A stretch of DNA of 64,000 bases from Kroppenstedtia eburnea (lineage in GTDB: Bacteria > Bacillota > Bacilli > Thermoactinomycetales > DSM-45169): NCBI RefSeq assembly GCF_013282215.1, contig NZ_CP048103.1, positions 2,604,001 through 2,668,000 of the forward strand. Direction: 5' to 3'. Within the stretch, counting starts at the first letter, position 1; every line of letters begins with the position of its first letter. Shown piece by piece: positions 8,992 to 17,350 of the stretch. Under the pieces are notes generated by a model. The model was given only the letters and a program-made list of their open reading frames with translations, was not told the DNA's origin and did no database searches. Made by a program: the position numbers and the translations under genes.

Positions 8992-11019
8992 TTACTGAGC
9001 AATTTCCCCCAACATCCCCAAAATCTCCTTCTCCAACGCCTGAATCTCCGCATCAATCTCCTCCAAAGGCCTCAGCGGTTTATACTCATAGAAATGGCGG
9101 GTGAAGGGGATCTCGTAGCCCACCTTGGTCTTCTCCTCGTCGATCCAGGCGTCGGGGACGTGGGGTTTCACTTCCCGTTCCATGTAGTCGTGGATCTCCT
9201 CTTTCAGCGGCACGTTCTCATAGTCCCGCAGGTCCGGGTCCGGCTCGATGTTGCCTTTGCTGTCTTTGCAGACCTGGGCGGTTTCATCCCTCTCCCCGCA
9301 GGCGGCGAGGATCGCCTTCTGGATGGAGGCGGTCAGTTTGACGCCCTGTTCCTTGAAGACTCCCTTCAGCTCTTTTAAAAAGGCGTCCCTGTCGGTGTAG
9401 ACCTTCTCCGTCACCATCCCCCCCAGGGTCTTCAGGATGGCCTCCTGTTGCGCTTTCCCCTCGGCAATCTCCTTCTCCCCGGCCGCTCCTTTTTTGCGGG
9501 ACTTGTCCAGGTTTTGGAATGGGGTCTGTTCTGTCAGGCGTTGGATCCCCTCCTCCGTCACCTGGATGCGCAGGCGCAGGGGGCGCTCCACAGTGATGCG
9601 CCGGTAGCCAAAGTCGGCGTTGTCAAAGATTTTGCTGTATTTTCCTTCCCGGAACTCGCCGTGGATGCGGGAGATTTCGTCGATATGGTCCTGGCCCAGC
9701 TCATGCCGTTTGTTGCCCAGGCTTTTCCGCATCGTCTGAAAGAATTTCACCCCGTTGATCAGCTGGATCTTCCCTTTGCGGGCGGGCCGTTTCCGGTTGG
9801 TGACGATCCAGACGTAGGTGGAGATGCCGGTGTTATAGAAAAGTTGGTCGGGCAGGGCCACGATCGCCTCCAGCCAGTCGTTCTCGATGATCCAGCGGCG
9901 GATGTTGCTCTCGCCGGACTCGGCGCCGCCGGTGAAGAGGGGGGAGCCGTTGAAGACGATGGCGAGGCGGGAGCCGCCCTCCTCGGGGGATTTCATCTTG
10001 GAGATCATGTGCTGCAGGAAGAGGAGCGACCCGTCGGAGACCCGGGGCAGACCCGCTCCGAAGCGGCCGTTATATCCCTGCTGTTTATGCTCATCCTCGA
10101 TCGCCCGCTGCACCTTTTTCCACTCGACGCCGAAGGGGGGATTGGAGAGCATATAGTCAAACTTCTCATGGACGAGGCCGTCATGGGTGAAGCTGTTGCC
10201 GAACTTGATGCGGGAGGCATCCTGTCCCTTCAGGAGCATATCCGCTTTGCAGATGGCGTAGGATTCGGCATTCAGCTCCTGGCCGAAGACCTTGAGCTGG
10301 GCTTGGTCGTTGAGCTCCTTCAGATACTCCTCAGCCACGGAGAGCATGCCGCCGGTACCGCAGGCGGGGTCATACAGGGTCCGGATGATCCCCTTCCGGT
10401 TGAGTTCTCCCACTTCATCTTCGTTGAAGAGGAGGTTGACCATGAGCCGGATCACTTCCCGGGGGGTGAAGTGCTCCCCGGCGGTTTCATTGGATTGTTC
10501 CGAGAAGCGGCGGATCAACTCCTCAAATATGTATCCCATCTCCAGATTGCTCACCCGGTCCGGGTGCAGATCGATGGCGGCGAACCGCTCCACCACCAGA
10601 TAAAGGAGGTCTGCCTCCTCCAATCGGTCGATCTGGACGTGGAAGTTGAAATAGTCGATAATGTCCCGGGCCTCCCTGGAAAAGCCCCGGATGTAGGCTT
10701 TCAGGTTGTCGGCGAGATTGTCCGGTTCCGCCTTGAGGGTCTGGAAATCGAAGGGGCTGGTGTTGCAAAACCGCTCTCCGGTCACGCTGGTCAGGACCGG
10801 CTCCGCCTGTTCCGGATCGAGGCCCATCCCCTGGATCTCTTCCATCTTCGCCAGCACCTGGGCTTTGGTGGGGGACAGCACGCAGTCGAGGCGGCGGAGA
10901 ACGGTAAAGGGAAGCACGACTTTCCCGTACTCCGATTGCTTGTAATCCCCGCGCAGAATCTCGGCGATGGACCAGATGAAGTTGGTCTTTTCGCTGAAGT
11001 TGGTCAATTGGTCGCTCAT
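8992..11019 (-). CDS. hsdM: Type I restriction-modification, M (methyltransferase) subunit
   Basis: N6-adenine methyltransferase of the type I complex. N-terminal HsdM helical domain, then the catalytic domain with SAM motif I DPACGTGG near residue 216 and catalytic motif IV NPPF near 291. A long C-terminal extension (to 675 aa) is rich in charged helices. Start placed at ATG 11019 (MSDQLTNF) because AAGGAG lies 9 bases upstream; an in-frame start 30 bases earlier lacks a ribosome site. First gene of the operon, right behind the terminator at 11063, with TACAAT as a possible -10. Confidence 0.96.
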   Translation of the reverse strand: MSDQLTNFSEKTNFIWSIAEILRGDYKQSEYGKVVLPFTVLRRLDCVLSPTKAQVLAKMEEIQGMGLDPEQAEPVLTSVTGERFCNTSPFDFQTLKAEPDNLADNLKAYIRGFSREARDIIDYFNFHVQIDRLEEADLLYLVVERFAAIDLHPDRVSNLEMGYIFEELIRRFSEQSNETAGEHFTPREVIRLMVNLLFNEDEVGELNRKGIIRTLYDPACGTGGMLSVAEEYLKELNDQAQLKVFGQELNAESYAICKADMLLKGQDASRIKFGNSFTHDGLVHEKFDYMLSNPPFGVEWKKVQRAIEDEHKQQGYNGRFGAGLPRVSDGSLLFLQHMISKMKSPEEGGSRLAIVFNGSPLFTGGAESGESNIRRWIIENDWLEAIVALPDQLFYNTGISTYVWIVTNRKRPARKGKIQLINGVKFFQTMRKSLGNKRHELGQDHIDEISRIHGEFREGKYSKIFDNADFGYRRITVERPLRLRIQVTEEGIQRLTEQTPFQNLDKSRKKGAAGEKEIAEGKAQQEAILKTLGGMVTEKVYTDRDAFLKELKGVFKEQGVKLTASIQKAILAACGERDETAQVCKDSKGNIEPDPDLRDYENVPLKEEIHDYMEREVKPHVPDAWIDEEKTKVGYEIPFTRHFYEYKPLRPLEEIDAEIQALEKEILGMLGEIAQ

Positions 11020-11062
11020 CGCAGTCCGCTCCTTCTTTTTGCACATCAAGATTTATTGTAGC

Positions 11063-11087
11063 AAAAACCCCCGCTGAAAAGGGGGTT
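11063..11087 (-). terminator. Terminator of the gene at 11132-11713
   Basis: On the minus strand AACCCCC-TTTTCAGC-GGGGGTT followed by TTTG, between this gene and hsdM. Confidence 0.8.
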
Positions 11088-11131
11088 GTGGCGGAAATGT
11101 CATGGGGGATATTTATGATTGGCCCGGCTGA

Positions 11132-11713
11132 TCATGGCGCCTTCATCACAATGTTGCCTTTATTCGTCGTAAAGGTCACCACCACCCGTTTCCCCCCGTT
11201 ATTGAGAGCACGGTTAACGATCAGACGGAAATCATATTCCATCTGCATCTTATCTTCTTCCGTCGGATTCATGTGGTAACTTCCCGTGGAAACCGTCACA
11301 ACGCCGTCTTTGACATTACATGTGTAGACACCGGTGATGCCGTACATCTGATCCAGAAGTTCCTGCATTTTCCCTTTTAAGATATTGTCTTCATCCCGGG
11401 CGATGATGGCGTCGATCTGTTCTTTGGTGTTGTCTTTTTGGACGGAATTTTGGGGCGGTTTCGCTGCTTCTTTCTCTTTTTTGGCCTGTTTTTTTGCCTC
11501 TTTGATAAGTTGATCAGCCTCTTTTTCGGCTTTTTGACGAATCACCCCCGCTTTTTTTTCTGCATCGGCAACCAGCTGATCCGCTTGATGTCTGGCCTCG
11601 ATCACCTGCCGCTGATGGTCTGTCCGCTTGGGTTCACCTGCGATATACCCGCCCAACGCCCCTGTTCCAAGTAACACGAGCCCCGCAATTGTGTAGATTA
11701 TAGCTTTTTTCAA
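11132..11713 (-). CDS. Membrane-anchored coiled-coil protein of unknown function
   Basis: Not assigned to a family. Start set at TTG 11713 (MKKAIIYTIAG...), 5 bases after GGGGAGGA. Residues 2-25 form one membrane segment (IIYTIAGLVLLGTGALGGYIAG). Then comes a highly charged coiled coil (about 35-95, Lys/Glu/Ala heptads such as KEADQLIKEAKKQAKKEKEA) and a folded C-terminal domain of about 85 residues (ITGVYTCNVKDGVVTVSTG... RVVVTFTTNKGNIVM). The domain should face the cell exterior. It shares a distinctive upstream element with the lipoprotein gene at 12903, suggesting common control. Confidence 0.65.
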   Translation of the reverse strand: MKKAIIYTIAGLVLLGTGALGGYIAGEPKRTDHQRQVIEARHQADQLVADAEKKAGVIRQKAEKEADQLIKEAKKQAKKEKEAAKPPQNSVQKDNTKEQIDAIIARDEDNILKGKMQELLDQMYGITGVYTCNVKDGVVTVSTGSYHMNPTEEDKMQMEYDFRLIVNRALNNGGKRVVVTFTTNKGNIVMKAP

Positions 11714-11802
11714 ATCTGTTCCTCCCCTGCCACCAACCATGCCCCCAATGATCCCCTTTTAGGCGGCAGTTAATTCCAACGGACGCATTCCCGCCTATAG
11801 TC

Positions 11803-11862
11803 CTTGTGATTATTATAGAAATCAACCCTTGCCCTTTTTGGCACATCTTTTTTCTGAAACTG
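11803..11862 (-). promoter_or_regulatory. Promoter with element shared with the gene at 12903
   Basis: Minus strand: TTTCAG, then AAAG-TGTGCCAAAAAGGGCA, then AGGGTTG and TATAAT (-10 at 11812-11817). The same blocks at the same spacing occur upstream of the lipoprotein gene (13514-13574). The 335-base gap to the antitoxin operon otherwise holds nothing recognisable. Confidence 0.55.
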
Positions 11863-12048
11863 AAAACCTCTCCCGTTCGGGTCGGACCTCCGTTGCCTTT
11901 ATGGACAAATGGAACAGGGAATGAATGCGGGGAAAAAGAAGAGGCGGAATCAGCTCCCCATGTGATCCTTGGGGTCGCGGCCAATATCAAAAAAGTGTGC
12001 AGTTTGTCAGCGCTCGATAATGACAGGGATCCTTCACGCCCTTATCCC

Positions 12049-12267
12049 CTATTTTTTCCGATTGAAATACTCTTCCTTTACCTCCAGTTGCTTCCTTAAT
12101 ATTTGGCGCCAAAGGTGTTTGTTTATTTCCCCGGTACCGTGTGAAACCTTTGTACGCTTCAGTTTCCCGTTCTCCCATTTGCGGTAGTACAGGTGGTCTC
12201 CCCCCTGTTTGTACTGCTCCCACCCGTCTCGCTCACAGAAGCGCCGCAAATCTCTCCAGCTCGGCAT
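12049..12267 (-). CDS. HicA/YcfA-like toxin of a type II toxin-antitoxin module
   Basis: 72-aa basic protein. The pattern GWEQYKQGGDHLYYRKW...VSHGTGEINKHLWRQILRKQL resembles the small dsRBD-like HicA fold: a GDH-type glycine-histidine turn, then H-GEI and a C-terminal helix. If so it is an mRNA interferase. Its ATG directly abuts the TGA of the upstream antitoxin gene (TGAATG), so they are translationally coupled. Similarity judged by eye; another small RNA-binding toxin family is possible. Confidence 0.6.
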   Translation of the reverse strand: MPSWRDLRRFCERDGWEQYKQGGDHLYYRKWENGKLKRTKVSHGTGEINKHLWRQILRKQLEVKEEYFNRKK

Positions 12268-12687
12268 TCAATCGATTAACTCCTCTACTTCTTCGACATT
12301 AGAACAGAGCCATACCCGTACAACATAGGGAAAATGGGCACGACGGTTCGGGGCGTTGAAGTACAGGGGAAACTCCTCCTCATACTCTTTGGCGTAGTCT
12401 ATAAGCTGTTCGGCCAGATCATGCTTCAGGGATTTGAGGTCCGGAGCATTTGCGACTAAATCGATCTCATGAAGTGAAGCGGTAAGACTGCCGTCATCTT
12501 CCACTTGCTTGTCTACCAGCTTAAAGCGCTTATCTTTAATCATCTCTTCGACGTGAGATACCGCGAAAGCGAAGATCGTATCGCGATGGCGCTGTACTGC
12601 CTGTGGGCGCTCCCTTACCACGGAATCAAACCAGCCACTGAACTCTGCACGCACTTTCGAAGCATTTGTCACGGAATTCATAAACAT
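12268..12687 (-). CDS. Putative antitoxin paired with HicA-like toxin
   Basis: 139-aa acidic protein. N-terminal VTNASKVRAEFSGWFDSVVRERPQAVQRHRD resembles a Phd/RelB-type DNA-binding segment; the middle is a mixed alpha/beta region (SLTASLHEIDLVANAPD) like the degraded-RNase fold of HicB antitoxins. Probable antitoxin and autorepressor. Upstream is a GGAGGTGAGGGAGGA ribosome site serving either ATG (12687 or 12681). Antitoxin-first order and zero-base spacing support a TA operon. Confidence 0.55.
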   Translation of the reverse strand: MFMNSVTNASKVRAEFSGWFDSVVRERPQAVQRHRDTIFAFAVSHVEEMIKDKRFKLVDKQVEDDGSLTASLHEIDLVANAPDLKSLKHDLAEQLIDYAKEYEEEFPLYFNAPNRRAHFPYVVRVWLCSNVEEVEELID

Positions 12688-12711
12688 TCCTCCCTCACCT
12701 CCACTTTACAA

Positions 12712-12756
12712 TATGTATATGCAAATTGTACATAGCGTACACATTGTACAAAAAAT
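12712..12756 (-). promoter_or_regulatory. Palindromic operator/promoter of the TA operon
   Basis: Minus strand TTGTACA-N12-TATGTACAA with a TGTAC repeat between, about 40 bases before the antitoxin start. Inverted TTGTACA/TGTACAA half sites are typical of antitoxin autoregulation. Confidence 0.5.
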
Positions 12757-12871
12757 AACCCTGTGACCCGGTTGTGTCCCATGGATTTCATGTATTGGAT
12801 TTTTTCCGTTGCGATCAGAACATAGGGTGATATTTTATATCTAGAAACACGGTCTCAGTCCTCAGTGTCGA

Positions 12872-12899
12872 TAAAAAAAGGCAGCCGCTCGGGCCGCCC
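12872..12899 (-). terminator. Terminator of the lipoprotein gene
   Basis: Minus strand GGCGGC-loop-GCTGCC followed by TTTTTTT, a few bases after the stop at 12903. Confidence 0.8.
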
Positions 12900-12902
12900 G
12901 TC

Positions 12903-13451
12903 TCACTTCACCGGGATGGTGAATTCCACTTTGGCATCCTTCATGAAGTCCTCGCTTGACATCTCGCCGAAGCTGAACTTGATCTCTTTCACTGTTTTGG
13001 GATCGATCGTTTTCTTTCCGGAAGGGCGCAAGGTGAAAACGCCATCGGACTTGACACCGTCGGAGATGTCGCCCACGGTGAGGCCGGTGTCATCCATGAA
13101 CAGATTGGAATCGAGTTGCATATCCCCGATGACGGCCTTGGCTTCCTGATCGGGGTACCAATGGATTGCCTGGCCGCTCTTGTTCTCATAATTCAATCCC
13201 ACCTGGATCCGATCCCGCTGGATCACCACTTCCCCGATTCCCACCTGGACACCCAGGAACTCCTTGGACACCCCTGCCTTGAATCGCTTCTCATCAGCCG
13301 CTTTTTCCTTTTTGGATTCCTCTTTCGCCTGATCCGCATTTGCTTCGGTACTGTTGGCACTGCCTCCGGTGTCCACATCCTCCGGAGCGGGATTACAGCC
13401 CACCGCCAACGCAGCCACCACAGCAAAGATCCCCAGCTTCCTGATCATCAT
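12903..13451 (-). CDS. Lipoprotein of unknown function
   Basis: About 182 aa. Start set at ATG 13451, 9 bases after AGGAGG; longer in-frame starts lie upstream. Signal peptide MMIRKLGIFAVVAALA ends at lipobox LAVGC. A low-complexity Ala/Lys/Glu linker (residues about 25-55) leads to a beta-rich domain (FLGVQVGIGEVVIQRDRIQVGLNYENKSG...) that looks like an immunoglobulin-like, DUF4352-type extracellular fold. Probably a surface sensor or stress lipoprotein; function unknown. Single gene with its own terminator and the promoter element shared with 11132-11713. Confidence 0.7.
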   Translation of the reverse strand: MMIRKLGIFAVVAALAVGCNPAPEDVDTGGSANSTEANADQAKEESKKEKAADEKRFKAGVSKEFLGVQVGIGEVVIQRDRIQVGLNYENKSGQAIHWYPDQEAKAVIGDMQLDSNLFMDDTGLTVGDISDGVKSDGVFTLRPSGKKTIDPKTVKEIKFSFGEMSSEDFMKDAKVEFTIPVK

Positions 13452-13513
13452 CAGATAAGTCCTCCTCATGCACACATTTTGATTTCAACCGACGGTTCCG
13501 CCCGCCTGTTGAT

Positions 13514-13574
13514 CTTGTGTCTCAGTATACAGGGCAACCTTTGCCATTTTTGGCACACCTTTTCCCTGAAACAG
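13514..13574 (-). promoter_or_regulatory. Promoter with shared inverted-repeat element
   Basis: Minus strand: TTTCAG, AAAAGGTGTGCCAAAAATGGCA (TGCCA-AAAA-TGGCA inverted repeat), AAGGTTG and TATACT (-10 at 13524-13529). It matches block for block the element at 11803-11862. Confidence 0.55.
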
Positions 13575-13606
13575 AAAAAACCTCTCCAGTCCGGTGTGGG
13601 GAGAGG
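13574..13606 (-). terminator. Terminator of the RelE-type TA operon
   Basis: Minus strand CCTCTCC-loop-GGAGAGG followed by TTTTTT, 45 bases after the toxin stop. Confidence 0.8.
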
Positions 13607-13650
13607 TCCGTGGGATATTCAGATTTTAAATAAGTGGCTCGACTCTTTTA

Positions 13651-13914
13651 TCACCTATAGATATCTCCACGATTTCCAATAATGTCGACGATCACCCGTC
13701 TCTGGTCGTGATTTACTGAGAACAAAGCCCTGTAGGTACCAATTCGCAGCCGAAAGATTTGTTGTTCTCCTCTGAGTTTTTTAACATCTCCCTCAGGAGG
13801 AACCTTTTGAAGGCCCTCCAGAGCTTTAAGGATACGTAGCTGTGTTTTTTTGTCCTGCTTTTTGATAAACTTGGTTGCTTGTTGCCTCAAAACCAGATCA
13901 TAATTTAAGCTCAC
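13651..13914 (-). CDS. RelE/ParE-family toxin
   Basis: 87-aa type II toxin with the RelE fold: YDLVLRQQATKFIKKQDKKTQLRILKAL, then VKKLRGEQQIFRLRIGTYRALFSVNHDQRRVIVDIIGNRGDIYR. The LRG...R.R.G.YR pattern and the C-terminal R..IY are those of ribosome-dependent mRNA interferases. It overlaps the antitoxin gene by 17 bases, showing coupled expression. It lies 1 kb from the HicA-like module, so two TA modules flank the lipoprotein gene. Confidence 0.85.
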   Translation of the reverse strand: MSLNYDLVLRQQATKFIKKQDKKTQLRILKALEGLQKVPPEGDVKKLRGEQQIFRLRIGTYRALFSVNHDQRRVIVDIIGNRGDIYR

Positions 13915-14134
13915 GTTTCAAATCCTCCAAGGAGACAAACTCGTCATCTGTTTTGGCTTCGGCAAGCTCTTTTTTCTCCTCGTCGGATAATGGCTCGTCC
14001 ACCTCTTCCATTTGATCCCACGCTTTTTTGGCTGCCCGTTCCGCCAGATATTCCATGTAGTCCAGCAAACTCTTTTTTTCGGAATCAGGGATCTGATGAA
14101 AAAGACGATCAAATTGCTCTTTAGGAAGTGCCAC
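13898..14134 (-). CDS. Antitoxin of RelE/ParE-type module
   Basis: 78-aa acidic protein, mostly helical (MALPKEQFDRLFHQIPDSEKKSLLDYMEYLAERAAKKAW...DEEKKELAEAKTDDEFVSLEDL), with the C-terminal toxin-neutralising segment typical of this class. First gene of the operon. The upstream 120 bases contain GGTTATGGTAACC and repeated AAGATAAT-like stretches that may be autoregulatory sites. Confidence 0.75.
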   Translation of the reverse strand: MALPKEQFDRLFHQIPDSEKKSLLDYMEYLAERAAKKAWDQMEEVDEPLSDEEKKELAEAKTDDEFVSLEDLKRELKL

Positions 14135-14316
14135 AAGCCTCGCCTCCTATCTTCCTCTGAGTGAATTAGTGAGAGGACTGTGATTACGTTCAAAATAGGT
14201 TATGGTAACCGATATGGTTATATCCCATAAGATTATCATGTAAGATAATGTAAGTCAAAGCTCGGACCCCATAATATACGCCGACGGATTCTCCGCTGGC
14301 GTTTCTCATCACGATC

Positions 14317-15993
14317 TTACCGATCCCTCCGTTCCCAGCCTTCTCCGCACCAGTCCACCGGGAGGGTGCGGCCGGAGGTGTCGGTGATTACGGGGTTCTT
14401 CACGTACCAGCCGCGGCCGTTGGTGTTATCATCGGTATGGTAGCGGAAGCGAAGGTACCGGGTGTTGGGGGGCAGGGTGAGCTCCTTTCGGGTCCAGCCG
14501 TCGCTGAGACCGCTCATCGGCTCGCTGATGGCCGACCAGTGTTTCCCGTCAGAGGAGGCTTCCACCATGCCGTAGTCTGTCGGGGCCCCTTGATCTGCCG
14601 GTTCCATCCGGTACCAGGTGTCAAAGGTGAGCTTTCTCCCGGTGTCCTGCAATCGGCTACCGGTCAGGGAACGATCCAGGTTATCCCCGTAGCCGGAGAA
14701 CCAGGCTCCTCCCTTGCCGGGAATGGCCACCGGGATCGCATCGGCGGTGAGGCGGGCCACTTGTCGGCGGACCGGATTGGTGGAGAGGGTGTCCCGGGTG
14801 GGGTGCACCCGGTTGGTGAGGGTGATGGCGATCACCCCGTTGTTCCGGTTCATGACGATGGAGGTGCCGGTGTAGCCGGTATGCCCCATGGCACGGGGAT
14901 CCGACAGGGCATCCATATACCAGCTCTGGTTCAGCTCCCAACCGAGTCCGTGGTCATCACCGGGAAAGTCGGTGTTCAGGTTTTTCTCCATCAGAGCCAC
15001 GGTCGACCGTTTCAGAATGCGCACCTTCCCGTATTTCCCGTCGTTGAGCAGCATATGGGCGAAGATGGCCAAGTCCTTCGCCGTGGCGAAGACCCCCGCA
15101 TGTCCGGCCACCCCGTCCAGAGACCAGGCCTTCTCGTCATGGACACTTCCCCAGACCAGACCCCGCCCGGTCCAGGGTTGGTATTCCGTCGCGGCGATCC
15201 GGGGTTTCAGGGAGGCCGGCGGATTGTACATCGTCTCCTTCATCCCCAGGGGATCGGTGATGTACTTCTTTACAAAGACATCCTGCCTTTGCCCGGAAAG
15301 CCGCTCCACCAGGGCACCCAGGGTGATCATGTTGAGGTCGCTGTAGAGATAGGCCTCCCCCGGCTCGTGGATCAGCGAATGAGCAAAGACAGCCTGCATC
15401 CGGTCTTCCCGGGTCCCCTTGAGCTGGTGAATGGGAATCCCCGCTTCAAATCCGGAAGTATGGGTCATCAATTGCCGGATGGTGACTTTCTCTTTCCCGT
15501 TTTGTGCAAATTCCGGTATGTATTTGGCCACCGGGTCATCCAGTCGGAACTTCCCTTCTTCGTACAATTTCATGGCGGCAACGGAGGTGAAAATCTTGCT
15601 GATGGAAGCCAGGTCAAAAATGGTCTCCTTTTTCATCGGAAGCGGCTCGTCCATCCGGTTCCCCTGATCATCCAGCTCCCGGGCGGCAAAGCCGTAGGCG
15701 TCATGTTTGACAATGCTCCCCTTCCGGGCCACGATAACCACCGCACCTGGCATATAACCCTCCCGGATCGCTTGTTTGATATAGGGGTCGATCCCTTCCA
15801 GGGGCTCCTTCACCATACCGGCGGAGGCGGGTGTCCCCGGGTGCAGACGGGGTTGGATCGCCCCCGGTTGGTCCCAGGGAAAGGGCTTCCCATGAGCCAC
15901 CGTCCCGCTTCCCCAGACCGCTGTCGGAAGGACCAGCAGCAAAGCAAGGGTGAGGATTCCAATCTTCCGCCAAATCAAGCGTCGCGCATCCAT
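14317..15993 (-). CDS. Secreted serine hydrolase, beta-lactamase/class C PBP family, with C-terminal beta domain
   Basis: Exported penicillin-binding-protein-like esterase or D-amino-acid peptidase; the substrate cannot be told. Signal peptide residues 1-30 (IGILTLALLLVLPTAVWGSG). The beta-lactamase domain carries SxxK as SISK near residue 131, YSDLN near 217 as the Y-x-N motif and GHTGYTG as the KTG-like motif. From about residue 430 a beta-sandwich follows (KLTFDTWYRMEP...YLRFRYHTDDN), resembling the MAM/VEG-like domain of immune inhibitor A proteases and probably binding carbohydrate or surface. 558 aa, longer than plain family members because of this domain. Monocistronic. Confidence 0.88.
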   Translation of the reverse strand: MDARRLIWRKIGILTLALLLVLPTAVWGSGTVAHGKPFPWDQPGAIQPRLHPGTPASAGMVKEPLEGIDPYIKQAIREGYMPGAVVIVARKGSIVKHDAYGFAARELDDQGNRMDEPLPMKKETIFDLASISKIFTSVAAMKLYEEGKFRLDDPVAKYIPEFAQNGKEKVTIRQLMTHTSGFEAGIPIHQLKGTREDRMQAVFAHSLIHEPGEAYLYSDLNMITLGALVERLSGQRQDVFVKKYITDPLGMKETMYNPPASLKPRIAATEYQPWTGRGLVWGSVHDEKAWSLDGVAGHAGVFATAKDLAIFAHMLLNDGKYGKVRILKRSTVALMEKNLNTDFPGDDHGLGWELNQSWYMDALSDPRAMGHTGYTGTSIVMNRNNGVIAITLTNRVHPTRDTLSTNPVRRQVARLTADAIPVAIPGKGGAWFSGYGDNLDRSLTGSRLQDTGRKLTFDTWYRMEPADQGAPTDYGMVEASSDGKHWSAISEPMSGLSDGWTRKELTLPPNTRYLRFRYHTDDNTNGRGWYVKNPVITDTSGRTLPVDWCGEGWERRDR

Positions 15994-16090
15994 CCCATCT
16001 CCTCCAGTCCCTTTCTAGTATGTACCACCTTCCTTTTTATATTATCAGAAATAGGGGAAAGTTGGTGTAATAATAGAAAAGGGTGGGGAG

Positions 16091-17350
16091 TCACTCCCTT
16101 TCCCATCGATTCTCTCCCAGGAAGCGATGCGGTTCCAATTGCCCCCCGATAACGGCTCCCGCCCGGCAGAGGAGAGGGCCGGCCACAGCTCCGGCAACCA
16201 ACCCCGCCCAGCCCCACAGGATCCATCCCGTCCCCAGACTGATCAGGAAAAAGCCGGGAAGGGTCACCCAAAAAGTATAGATCCGAAAAGCTTCCCGGAC
16301 CGTTTCCTTTTCCCAGGGGAACATGCTCACCCCGGTGGAAGAGGTGAACTCCCTCCAACAGGAACGGCCCCAGGAGTATAGCAACAGCCAGGCGATCAAC
16401 CAGACTACTCTCTTCATTGGTCCCGGCACCAGGGTGACCCCGGCGAGGAGAAGGCCTGTGATCTGCATGTAGTTTCTCAGGTGTCGCCAGAGCCGAACCA
16501 AGGGTTTCAAGGCCGATTCGGCGAGGATTCCGGCGGAGGTTCTCTGCCGGAACAAAGGCTGTGATTGTCGAAGCAGCCAGGGGCGACGGAGTCGAAAAGC
16601 CTTCCGCTCCGGCAATACTCCACCCCCCTGCAGGAGAAGAGCGGCAAAACGGAGCCGGTATTCCCGTTCCCTGGCCACATCATCCAGAAAGAGTCCTTCC
16701 ACAGCCAGGCGACGCCGCAGGAGAAACCAGGCTGCCGCCGCTGCCGGAATCCACCCGATCGCCGTCACTTCCGGTGAAGACAGACCCCAACGGACCGAAA
16801 CCACCCATACCGGCAACAACCCCACCCCGAGGAGAGCCTGGCCCAACCACCGCTTCCAGGTCGGGGCAACGGAAGCCCACATACAGCGGTGAAGGGACAG
16901 ATCCCAGCGTACCAGGAGCAGAAACACCCCCCAGACCCCCACTTCCCGGAGGGAAACTCCCCAGTGGCCGATCAAGAGGGGCCCGCTGAGCAGGAGGAAC
17001 CCGCCTGTCGCCATCACATGAAACAGAAAGGAGTAGACCAGCCCGGAGCCCATCAAAGTCCGTATCCATTCCCGCTGCTGCCGGAGAAAGAGCAGATCCC
17101 CTTCCCGCAGACCCAGTCGGACCTTCCCAGTCCAAAGAAAGAGATAGGATACCAACATAAACCCCCAGGAGGGGACATGACCCATCCAGCTGTCCACCTC
17201 CCACCAGGACCGGTACTGAACCCACAAAAACACCAGGGCCGGGACAACCAGATACAGAACGACGGTCCAATCCAGCGCACTTCGCCACACCCGATACTGA
17301 AAGCGCCACTCCTCGAACAGCCGGCTCTTGAACAAAGAAAAGGGGGTCAT
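16091..17350 (-). CDS. ecsB: ABC transporter permease EcsB
   Basis: Membrane component of the Ecs ABC exporter, which in Bacillus is needed for intramembrane proteolysis by RasP and for protein secretion. Start at ATG 17350 (MTPFSLFKSRLFEEW), overlapping the ecsA stop by ATGA; the longer open frame upstream is a shadow of ecsA. 419 aa with about eight hydrophobic segments in two groups (LYLVVPALVFLWVQY, SYLFLWTGKVR, then LLLAGVTLVPGPM, LIAWLLLYSWGRS, GLVAGAVAGPLLC). The order ecsA-ecsB matches Bacillus, though ecsC is absent. Confidence 0.88.
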   Translation of the reverse strand: MTPFSLFKSRLFEEWRFQYRVWRSALDWTVVLYLVVPALVFLWVQYRSWWEVDSWMGHVPSWGFMLVSYLFLWTGKVRLGLREGDLLFLRQQREWIRTLMGSGLVYSFLFHVMATGGFLLLSGPLLIGHWGVSLREVGVWGVFLLLVRWDLSLHRCMWASVAPTWKRWLGQALLGVGLLPVWVVSVRWGLSSPEVTAIGWIPAAAAAWFLLRRRLAVEGLFLDDVAREREYRLRFAALLLQGGGVLPERKAFRLRRPWLLRQSQPLFRQRTSAGILAESALKPLVRLWRHLRNYMQITGLLLAGVTLVPGPMKRVVWLIAWLLLYSWGRSCWREFTSSTGVSMFPWEKETVREAFRIYTFWVTLPGFFLISLGTGWILWGWAGLVAGAVAGPLLCRAGAVIGGQLEPHRFLGENRWERE

